34,627 nucleotides of DNA, taken from contig NZ_BJDT01000001.1 of the NCBI RefSeq assembly GCF_005405285.1, forward strand, positions 1 to 34,627. Reading direction: 5' to 3'. Made by a program: the position numbers and the translations under genes. This DNA comes from Weissella sagaensis (GTDB taxonomy: Bacteria > Bacillota > Bacilli > Lactobacillales > Lactobacillaceae). This document shows, piece by piece, positions 28,334-34,627 of the stretch; position 1 is the first letter of the stretch, and each line of letters begins with the position of its first letter. The notes beneath the pieces were generated by a model that saw nothing but the letters and a program-made list of their open reading frames with translations, was not told the DNA's origin and did not search any database.

Positions 28334-29137
28334 ATGCAGTTAGGGTTAAAGGCAAGTACGAATAAAACACAAATTGATGATCGTCTACAATATCAACCAG
28401 ATGTCTTTGAATTTCATTTGGAAGACACGGATTTTACAACGACAGGTTGGCAACATCTTATTAAAATGGTGTCATATGTGAGTGATCAAGTGCCGCATCT
28501 TGTTTTTCATCATCCAATGAAATGGCACGATCAACGTTGTGAATTATATACAAATCCAACGATTAATCCAGCATTACATGATTTTGTGATGCAGAGTTCT
28601 ATAAAATTAATTAAATTGGCACAAGATGTTGATGGTTATGCACTTATTCATGGCGCTTATAAAAATAATTTGCCTAAAATTGTTACGAACTGGTCAACAG
28701 TGGCTAAAGCACAAGATGTGGTTTTTGAAAGAATGGCTCAATTGCGAGATATTGCACCAGACAATGTGGTTTTTGAAAATGGTACGTCACCAGTTTATGC
28801 GTATGGGGATGTTGAATTTGAAAATCGTATTATTGCGGCCAACCTCCCCTTAGCCTATGATGTGAGTCATACATTTATTTCGTTACATGGTAATAATGAT
28901 GCCCTTATAGAGAGTTTACAGCACCTTAAATCACAAATTAAGCACTATCATTTAGTAGATTCGATGGGACAACACCATGATAGTTTAACACTTGGCAAAG
29001 GTTTAATTGATTGGCGACGTGTTTTAGATGAATTAAATCCACAAGCAAGTCACATTTATGAAATTAATTTGACAGATCAGCAACATTGTCAAGAAATGTT
29101 GGCAAGTCATGACTATTTGCTGTCACTACAAAAATAA
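28334..29137 (+). CDS. Sugar phosphate isomerase/epimerase-like TIM-barrel protein
   Basis: A 267-aa protein of the xylose-isomerase-like (AP endonuclease 2) superfamily. Strand-end metal-ligand motifs are in order: FEFHLED, LVFHHPMKW, ALIHGAY, VVFENG, AYDVSHTF, HYHLVDSMGQHHDSL-TLGKG and YEINL. These match the His/Glu/Asp metal site of the family. The gene is monocistronic, so the substrate (sugar phosphate, inositol or other) cannot be inferred. Start at 28334 has AAGGGGGTGG upstream. A strong hairpin terminator follows. Confidence 0.85.
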   Translation: MQLGLKASTNKTQIDDRLQYQPDVFEFHLEDTDFTTTGWQHLIKMVSYVSDQVPHLVFHHPMKWHDQRCELYTNPTINPALHDFVMQSSIKLIKLAQDVDGYALIHGAYKNNLPKIVTNWSTVAKAQDVVFERMAQLRDIAPDNVVFENGTSPVYAYGDVEFENRIIAANLPLAYDVSHTFISLHGNNDALIESLQHLKSQIKHYHLVDSMGQHHDSLTLGKGLIDWRRVLDELNPQASHIYEINLTDQQHCQEMLASHDYLLSLQK

Positions 29138-29147
29138 GACAATAAAG

Positions 29148-29182
29148 AAGGCCCTAAATCCATTATTTGGATTTAGGGCCTT
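29148..29182. terminator. Terminator after the TIM-barrel gene
   Basis: A perfect 15-bp stem (AAGGCCCTAAATCCA, 29148-29162; complement 29168-29182) with a 5-nt loop. The plus-strand U-run is short; on the minus strand CCTTCTTTATTG follows, so it may also stop the heme operon. Confidence 0.8.
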
Positions 29183-29211
29183 AAACGTTTTCAGCAAGAT
29201 TGAAGTCTTAA

Positions 29212-29265
29212 TGTAACGCCATTTTGGTCGCTGCGCACCGTCTGCAAGCCAAAAACAACGTTACA
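29212..29265. repeat. Imperfect inverted repeat with GC-rich loop
   Basis: TGTAACG (29212-29218) pairs with CGTTACA (29259-29265), and inside an asymmetric internal loop TTTTGG (29222-29227) pairs with CCAAAA (29249-29254). The 21-nt loop is GC-rich, unlike its surroundings. There is no U-run. It lies between two convergent genes and matches no element I recognise. Confidence 0.55.
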
Positions 29266-29285
29266 CCCCTTGCATCACATTCTTT

Positions 29286-29972
29286 TTACTTAGGCTGAAG
29301 AATGACTTGATCAGCCGATTTAATGAGTTGTAAAGGCGTTTTAAATGCGTCAGAAAGTAAGTCTACTTGGTGATGCATCTGAGTGGCTGGTGCACTAATT
29401 AAATTACCTGTCTGTTGTAGTAACCAAATGTTTTGACTATAACGAAAGGCCTGATTTAAATCATGAAGCACCATTAGTACCGTTGTTTGACGCTCTTGCT
29501 GCAATTGTTGGAGCGTTTTTAGAAATAATTCTTGAAAATGTAAATCTAAAAATGTTGTTGGTTCATCTAAAATCAACAAATCTGGTTGTTGTTGTAAAAC
29601 AAAGCCTAACCAAGCAAGCTGTTGCTGACCACCTGATAACGTAGTCATTTCTTTATCAAGTAACGCATCCAGTTGTAATGTTTGCATAACTGCTGGATCT
29701 AACGTGTCATTTGCTAATGCTAACAGTTCGCGAACTGTTAATGGTTCAAACAACTGATTGTGCTGGGAAAGTAATGCAATCCGCTTAGGACGGTTTTTAA
29801 TTGTTCCTGAAGTGGGTAATAATTCACCTGTTAATAGTTGAATTAATGTTGACTTACCGACACCGTTGGGACCAATAAGTGCTGTGATTTGATGATCTGG
29901 TAGTTGTACTGATAGATCATGGAATAATTGATGATTATCACGGTTAAATGACAAGTGATTAATGTCGAGCAT
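29286..29972 (-). CDS. Heme/iron ABC transporter ATP-binding protein
   Basis: ATPase that powers the FecCD-type permease encoded just upstream, 228 aa. Walker A GPNGVGKST (about residues 34-42), signature LSGGQQQ, Walker B LLILDEPTTFLDLH and H-loop VLHDLNQAF place it in the iron-siderophore/B12/heme importer subgroup. Start at 29972 lies within the permease 3' end (14-nt overlap) and uses AAAAGGGGG upstream, so translation is coupled. Last gene of the heme operon. S. aureus Isd borrows an ATPase encoded elsewhere, whereas this locus has its own. Confidence 0.9.
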   Translation of the reverse strand: MLDINHLSFNRDNHQLFHDLSVQLPDHQITALIGPNGVGKSTLIQLLTGELLPTSGTIKNRPKRIALLSQHNQLFEPLTVRELLALANDTLDPAVMQTLQLDALLDKEMTTLSGGQQQLAWLGFVLQQQPDLLILDEPTTFLDLHFQELFLKTLQQLQQERQTTVLMVLHDLNQAFRYSQNIWLLQQTGNLISAPATQMHHQVDLLSDAFKTPLQLIKSADQVILQPK

Positions 29973-30900
29973 GATAACCCCCTTTTATTAACATCAAAGC
30001 AAATAATGGGCCACTAATAACCAATAGAATTGCACTAGTTGGAAGCTCTTTTGGTGCTAGAATCGTTCGTGCAATTGTGTCAGCATTTAGCAGTAGTAGG
30101 CTCCCCCATAGTGCAGTTGGCCAAATTAAATGCTGACTTTTTTTGTTCGGACTCATGAAGCGTGAAATTTCTGGCAAAATAGCACCTAAGAAGAAAACAA
30201 TGCCAATCAAGCTTGTTAAGGCACCTGTCCATAGACCAACTGCGAGTAAAACAAACCAGGTTGTTTTTTGTTCCGCAATCCCCAGTAATTTTACCTGACG
30301 TGTTGGTAAAGCAAAATATCTCAAGTTTGGCCAAATCATGATGAGTAATAAGCAACCTAAAATGGTCATGATGATTAATTGCATAACTTGTGACCAATCT
30401 ACCGTGCTTAATGTCGGTAGCGGTACACCAAGACCTTCACTAGCAATGTTTGTTAGAGCTTGAAAGGTCATAGCCGTTGCAATTCCCAATAAAACTAGAC
30501 GTAATGGTGCTTGATTTTTAGGTGAAACTAAGAACCAAGCGATTGTTAGTAAAATACCAGTGATGCCACCAATGACGACATTAAAATCGAGCATGCTGGG
30601 GATGATAACGAGAATTGCCATTAATAAAAATTGGCTACCGTTCATAATCCCTAATATTGAGTTATCCACCAAATGATTGCGTAATACAACTTGCATTAGC
30701 AAACCACTGACACCAATCAAGGCACCGCTGATAACGGCAACTAAAATACGCGGTAAGCGATAATTAATAATTAATTGCCAAGCGTCAGGTTGTCCATGTA
30801 AAACGGCTGCGAGACTGATTGTTGTGCTACCGACCAGTAATGCAATAACCACGCTTATAAGAACTAAACCAGCTAATATAAAACGATAATATTTTTGCAT
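29959..30900 (-). CDS. Heme/iron ABC transporter permease (FecCD/IsdF-like)
   Basis: Integral membrane subunit of a FecCD-family importer, 313 aa from the chosen start. Conserved pieces are YRLPRILVAVISGALIGVSG near the N-terminus, IGIVFFLGAILPEISRFMSP (the ATPase-coupling helix region) and LPTSAILLVISGPLFALML at the C-terminus. About nine or ten hydrophobic segments. The ATG at 30900 has AGGAGG 6 nt upstream; the longer frame begins inside the binding-protein gene. It lies 8 bp after the IsdE-like gene. Substrate is inferred as heme from the NEAT proteins in the operon. Confidence 0.9.
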   Translation of the reverse strand: MQKYYRFILAGLVLISVVIALLVGSTTISLAAVLHGQPDAWQLIINYRLPRILVAVISGALIGVSGLLMQVVLRNHLVDNSILGIMNGSQFLLMAILVIIPSMLDFNVVIGGITGILLTIAWFLVSPKNQAPLRLVLLGIATAMTFQALTNIASEGLGVPLPTLSTVDWSQVMQLIIMTILGCLLLIMIWPNLRYFALPTRQVKLLGIAEQKTTWFVLLAVGLWTGALTSLIGIVFFLGAILPEISRFMSPNKKSQHLIWPTALWGSLLLLNADTIARTILAPKELPTSAILLVISGPLFALMLIKGGYHARH

Positions 30901-30908
30901 TAGCCCTC

Positions 30909-31769
30909 CTATTTGTTCAGCCAAGTTTGAATCTGTTTGTAAGCAGCTGGTGCATTGAGATTAGCTGTCATGCTAAAGATTGGTTCATTGGCCTGATAAA
31001 CGTGTCCTTCTTGAACAGCGGGGATGCTTTGCCAATTGGATTGTTTAAATAAACTATCAAAGCTTTTAAAAACATTTTTCGGCATTGCATGTGCCATTGT
31101 AATTATGACAGTGGGTTTGGCTTGTGCAATTTGTTCAGCATTCATTGCAACAAATGGGCTAGAACCTGAACCTATGACATGACCTCCAGCACGATTAATC
31201 AAATCACCAACGTAACTATTTTGAGTACCAACGAGGAATGAACCACCTGGCATCCCCATCAGTAACAAGACATTGGGTCGATTTTTGGGATGCTTAGTTG
31301 GCATATCTAACTGTGCATTTAACTTTTTAGCAGCATCTTCTTTATGATAGGTTGTACCAAGTTTTGTGATAGCTGATTGCAAATCGGCTAATTTATTAAA
31401 ATCTAATTGTTGATGCTTAATGTTGTCACTATCTAATTTTTGTTGATAGTCATCAGCAATTGCAGCATCAAGATAAACTAAATCAGGCTTTAATTGGCCA
31501 ATTTTTTCAAGATTAGGTGCCACGTGGTTACCAACCTTTGGTAAATTACGATACTGTTTTGGCAATGTTTGCTTATTACCTGGTGTTGCAACACCAACTA
31601 AAGGCACATCTAATTTATTAAATACTTGAACTTGCGCGTTCGTCGTAGCAACAATACGATCTGTTGTGACACTTTTTTGGGTCGGACGCATCATTAACCA
31701 GATCCAGCCGGCACTAATGATTAATAAAACGACTAATAAAATCGATAATATTTTTTGTTGTTTTCGCAT
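30909..31769 (-). CDS. IsdE-like heme-binding ABC transporter protein
   Basis: Receives heme from the NEAT proteins and delivers it to the permease, 286 aa. An N-terminal hydrophobic anchor (about 8-27) has no lipobox cysteine, so it is probably a membrane-anchored rather than a lipid-modified protein. Family landmarks are LPKQYRNLPKVGNHVAPNLE, LKPDLVYL, SYVGDLINRAGG and, near the C-terminus, MAHAMPKNVFKSF and HVYQANEPIFSMTANLNAP. The histidine of MAHAMP aligns, from memory, with the heme-ligand His of S. aureus IsdE. The ligand Met of IsdE (GNPMSPDME) corresponds here to Val, with a His next to it (GNHVAP). Confidence 0.87.
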   Translation of the reverse strand: MRKQQKILSILLVVLLIISAGWIWLMMRPTQKSVTTDRIVATTNAQVQVFNKLDVPLVGVATPGNKQTLPKQYRNLPKVGNHVAPNLEKIGQLKPDLVYLDAAIADDYQQKLDSDNIKHQQLDFNKLADLQSAITKLGTTYHKEDAAKKLNAQLDMPTKHPKNRPNVLLLMGMPGGSFLVGTQNSYVGDLINRAGGHVIGSGSSPFVAMNAEQIAQAKPTVIITMAHAMPKNVFKSFDSLFKQSNWQSIPAVQEGHVYQANEPIFSMTANLNAPAAYKQIQTWLNK

Positions 31770-31775
31770 CGTAAC

Positions 31776-32561
31776 TTACTTCTTTTTCTTCAAATTAAAG
31801 ACAAGACCAAGAATGATACCTAAAACTAAACCACCGCCAACGATTGCAACGACGGGTAATTGCTTCCCTTTATCTTCATGTTTCTCTTTAGCAACTTGCG
31901 TCTTAGTTTTTGACTTTGACGTTACTTTGGCAGAAGATGAAGATTTACTATTTGCAACACTCGTATTGGTTGCATCTGCATCATTTTGCGTAGTTGAACT
32001 TGGTACCGATTCACTTGCACTACTTACAGCAACAGATGAATTACTTTGTTGTGAACTAGTTGCTTGTTGGCTAGAAGTTGATGCAGGAGTGCTTGAAGAA
32101 CTAGCAGCAGGTGCAGGTACTTTAGAAGCATCTAATACTAAACCAACAATGTAGTTATGGTGATAATTAATACTGTTAACATCAACCTTAATTGCAGCGT
32201 TATGACGAGCACTTAGGTTTGATGTGACGAAACTGTACGTAATGGTTTGTGAATTGCCAGATTGACTACGTGAAACATTTGCGCCAGCGCCGTCAATATT
32301 TAGTACTTGAACAGGATAGTTACCAAGATCCTTACCGGTTGTAACAGTTGACGTTACGGTATAAGTATTATTACCATTTGGTGTGACTGTGGCAGCGTGC
32401 GAAAAGTATGCTGCTGCGTAAGAAGTATTAGATGAGCCATTTTCTAATACTTGCATGGGAACATTATAAGATTCCGCATGTACAGCTGTTTGCATACCAA
32501 ACATACAAAAAATCATGGCAAATAGTCCAAGTAATGAACGAAGAGATTTATTATTAATCAT
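31776..32561 (-). CDS. NEAT-domain heme-binding surface protein
   Basis: A 261-aa protein. The signal peptide ends near QTAVHAES. One NEAT domain follows (about 30-145), with the short helix motif NTSYAAAYF and the heme-tyrosine motif YHHNY in NINYHHNYIVGLVLD (YxxxY). A long Ser/Thr/Ala/Gln linker (about 150-225), probably wall-spanning, leads to a C-terminal membrane segment and KKKK. There is no LPxTG sorting signal, so it is membrane-anchored and not sortase-linked. GAGGT lies 7-8 nt before the start. It begins 4 bp after the multi-NEAT gene and ends 6 bp before the IsdE-like gene. It resembles IsdC as a central relay, but that is inference. Confidence 0.88.
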   Translation of the reverse strand: MINNKSLRSLLGLFAMIFCMFGMQTAVHAESYNVPMQVLENGSSNTSYAAAYFSHAATVTPNGNNTYTVTSTVTTGKDLGNYPVQVLNIDGAGANVSRSQSGNSQTITYSFVTSNLSARHNAAIKVDVNSINYHHNYIVGLVLDASKVPAPAASSSSTPASTSSQQATSSQQSNSSVAVSSASESVPSSTTQNDADATNTSVANSKSSSSAKVTSKSKTKTQVAKEKHEDKGKQLPVVAIVGGGLVLGIILGLVFNLKKKK

Positions 32562-32565
32562 TTGT

Positions 32566-34627
32566 CTACCTCATCTTAAAGAAATTAGTCAAAAGGGCGA
32601 CACCAATGTAACCTAATGCAGCAGCTAAAATACCACCAGCAACAATTAAGACATTACGTTGTGTCGTATTGTTGCTTTTAGAGTCAGCTTGAGCATCTTT
32701 ATTAACTTGTGTTGCATTACTATTTTTCTTAGTATGTGGCTTGATAGTATTGGCTTTTTTCTCGTTATTTTGAGAGTCATCATTTGTTGTATTTAAAGGC
32801 GTAAATGATGTACCAGTAATAGCGTTACTATTAAAATCAGTAGTAAATGTTCCATGTGAAACATCTGAATTTAGTGGACTAGTTGTGAGATTAGAAGAAT
32901 CTGGTAAACCAGTTGTTGGTTGTGTTGCTTCACTAGCATCATTTAAGATACGACCAATAACTAAACGAATAGTATAGATATGATCATAATTCAAAGGTGC
33001 TGTGAATTTAACATGGATACTTGTTGCAATCGGTGCTTTAATTTCATTTTCTGATAATGATAGTCGATAAGTTGATTGATAGTAACTACCAGTTTTAATA
33101 GTATTAACAAGTTGTACTTGGTGATTACCATCCATAAATGAAATCGGGTTACGTCCCATCATAACAGGCGTATGTGTCGTAATATATCCAGTATATGATC
33201 CATTAGCATTGTGAACTAATTGAATAGTAGGCAAGAAATATTGCGCAGCAACAGATGTACTGTTGTTATTACCATGCAAAATAGTTAGTTGATGCAAAAC
33301 AGCATTTCTGATGGCATTTTGATGACCAGTTGGTAATGACACTGCCCCATTTACACTAGTTGGTGTTGTATTGTCTGTTTTAGTTTTTGTAAAATCAGTA
33401 GTTTTAGCATTGCTATTTTTTAGACTACTCAAATCAAAGACAATATCAGCATCAGGATGTTCCGTGAAATTGATTGATGGCACAAAGATTGTCATATGTG
33501 CTTTTATTGTTTGACGAAGTGAAGATACAGGTAGCGTTACTTGCCAAGCATTGCCATTTTTATGAGCAGTAACCCCATTAATTGAGAAAGCCTTCATCAA
33601 TGACATAGCACCATTCTTAGTTGCAAACTTGATTGTAGCATTACCATCTTTAACTAGAATGTTTGCAGAAGCTGTCATGTATTGTTGCATCGTTGATTTT
33701 GCATGCGTACCAGTTTTGTAAACACGGTAGTTGATGCTGTAGATACCATTATTCTTAAGGCTTAGCTTTTTATTATTTTCGGTACTAGTAGGCTTTGGAG
33801 TAGTATTGCCGTTACCATGTCCATCCGTTTCATTCTTACCATTATCTTTGCCTGGATTGATAGGCTTTGTGCCCTTAGCAATATCAAACTTAATATCAGC
33901 ATCAGGATCTTCAGTTAGACCAATTTGTGGCACTTCGATATGCATATGAGCAGTTAATGTCTTAGCAAGGCTCTTAGCAGGAACTGTGACGGTCCAGTTA
34001 TCACCATTTGCCTTGGCATTAACGCCATTAACAGAGAATTCTTTCATCATCGACATTGCTTTGTTTTTAGTTGCAAAGCTGATTGTAGCTTTACCGTCCT
34101 TAATCACAACTTTAGCAGATGTCGTCATGTACTGAGACATGGTTGAGTTATTGGTAGTACCTGATTTATAAATATGGTAATTAACATTGTAAGTACCGTC
34201 TTTGAAATCAGTAGTTAGTTTTTGCTCAGGCTTATTTTCAGGTTTGCTTGAAGAAGAGGCACTAGAAGAGCTTGAGCTAGGCTTGCTTGAAGAAGCAGCA
34301 CTAGAAGAACTTTGGCTAGGTTTGCTTGAAGAAGCAGCGCTAGAAGAACTTTGGCTAGGTTTGCTTGAAGAAGTAGCGCTAGAACTTGATGATGCACCAC
34401 CATCATTATCTAATGCTTTCAGGCTCTTCATATCAAAGACAATATCTGCACTAGGTGTTTCCGTGAAATTGATGGCAGCAACAAAAATAGTCATCTGGGC
34501 ATTAGCTGTCTTAGTTAAATCTTTAATAGGTAGCTTGACAATCCAAGAATCGCCTTTGGCTTGGGCTTTCACGCCGTTAATAGAAAATTCTTTCATCATT
34601 GACATTGCATCATTCTTAGTTGCAAAG
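32566..34627 (-). CDS. Multi-NEAT-domain surface protein (5' end missing)
   Basis: The frame stays open to the window edge, so the N-terminus is outside; at least 686 codons are visible. Four NEAT-like domains are present. D1 is partial, D2 and D3 (FKDGTYNVNYHIYK and NNGIYSINYRVYK) are complete, and D4 ends at LNYDHIYTIRLVIG. D1-D3 each end in a SADIVFD / DADIKFD / DADIVFD strand with no YxxxY, while D4 has YDHIY, the heme-tyrosine motif. A Ser-rich linker separates D1 and D2. A membrane segment (NVLIVAGGILAAALGYIGV) and NFFKMR close the protein, with no LPxTG signal. It probably captures heme or a hemoprotein outside the cell and passes heme to the smaller NEAT protein. Confidence 0.87.
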   Translation of the reverse strand, partial: FATKNDAMSMMKEFSINGVKAQAKGDSWIVKLPIKDLTKTANAQMTIFVAAINFTETPSADIVFDMKSLKALDNDGGASSSSSATSSSKPSQSSSSAASSSKPSQSSSSAASSSKPSSSSSSASSSSKPENKPEQKLTTDFKDGTYNVNYHIYKSGTTNNSTMSQYMTTSAKVVIKDGKATISFATKNKAMSMMKEFSVNGVNAKANGDNWTVTVPAKSLAKTLTAHMHIEVPQIGLTEDPDADIKFDIAKGTKPINPGKDNGKNETDGHGNGNTTPKPTSTENNKKLSLKNNGIYSINYRVYKTGTHAKSTMQQYMTASANILVKDGNATIKFATKNGAMSLMKAFSINGVTAHKNGNAWQVTLPVSSLRQTIKAHMTIFVPSINFTEHPDADIVFDLSSLKNSNAKTTDFTKTKTDNTTPTSVNGAVSLPTGHQNAIRNAVLHQLTILHGNNNSTSVAAQYFLPTIQLVHNANGSYTGYITTHTPVMMGRNPISFMDGNHQVQLVNTIKTGSYYQSTYRLSLSENEIKAPIATSIHVKFTAPLNYDHIYTIRLVIGRILNDASEATQPTTGLPDSSNLTTSPLNSDVSHGTFTTDFNSNAITGTSFTPLNTTNDDSQNNEKKANTIKPHTKKNSNATQVNKDAQADSKSNNTTQRNVLIVAGGILAAALGYIGVALLTNFFKMR
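34243..34385 (-). repeat. 39-bp tandem repeats encoding a Ser-rich linker
   Basis: Three full 39-bp units (34243-34281, 34282-34320, 34321-34359) and a partial fourth encode SSKPSQSSSSAAS-type 13-residue repeats in the multi-NEAT protein. Copies differ by only a few bases, so the number is likely to vary among strains by slippage. Confidence 0.9.

Noticed and set aside
31666..32154. 162-codon plus-strand open frame opposite the NEAT gene
   Set aside because: Antisense to the Ser-rich linker and signal region of real genes; no ribosome binding site.
34243..34385. Possible CRISPR-like array
   Set aside because: The 39-bp units are directly abutting with no spacers and encode an in-frame Ser-rich linker.

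Overview
The window is a chromosomal origin region from a low-GC lactic acid bacterium, most likely Weissella or a close relative. The first ~190 bases are the complement of a 16S rRNA 5' end whose variable region resembles Weissella 16S as I remember it. The gene order around oriC (gyrA-gyrB-recF-yaaA-dnaN-dnaA | rpmH-rnpA-yidC) is the classical Firmicutes arrangement. Identification by memory only; genus is likely, species is not called.

Layout. 1-620: start of an rrn operon (minus strand) with a structured leader and two tandem sigma-A-type promoters. 614-3554: minus-strand cluster mvaA (HMG-CoA reductase) - IpaB/EvcA-like protein - SIR2 protein. 3702-6412: lipoteichoic acid synthase followed by a MerR-type regulator. 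6571-11236: a GNAT acetyltransferase, an Rgg-like regulator, and a divergent MMPL exporter/TetR pair. 11478-15583: a minus-strand operon of a diacetyl/acetoin reductase-like gene plus the methionine ABC transporter metN-metI-metQ, preceded by two T-box leaders in tandem. 15642-15976: two overlapping small membrane-protein genes. 16088-25620: gyrA, gyrB, recF, yaaA, dnaN, dnaA and a bipartite oriC, with a DnaA-trio type unwinding element between dnaA and dnaN and a second DnaA-box cluster upstream of dnaA. 25687-27918: rpmH, rnpA, yidC and lepB. 28334-29137: a TIM-barrel sugar isomerase-like protein. 29286-34627 (right edge): a five-gene, minus-strand heme-acquisition operon with two NEAT-domain surface proteins (the first cut by the edge), an IsdE-like heme-binding protein, a FecCD permease and an ATPase.

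How it works together. Left of oriC most genes, including the rrn operon, point away from the origin and are co-oriented with replication. The rpmH-to-lepB block does the same on the right, whereas the heme operon runs head-on to that fork. The T-boxes would switch the butA-metNIQ operon on when tRNA is uncharged; the distal specifier reads as AUG (methionine). The NEAT/Isd operon would pass heme from wall-spanning NEAT proteins to the membrane ABC importer.

Points that stand out: the tandem T-boxes governing a reductase plus methionine uptake; the compact DnaA-trio element; a multi-NEAT protein in which only the last visible domain carries the heme tyrosine motif; a sirtuin-like protein without zinc cysteines; an RNase P protein with an altered RNR motif; and loss of the lipobox cysteine in both solute-binding proteins and in YidC.
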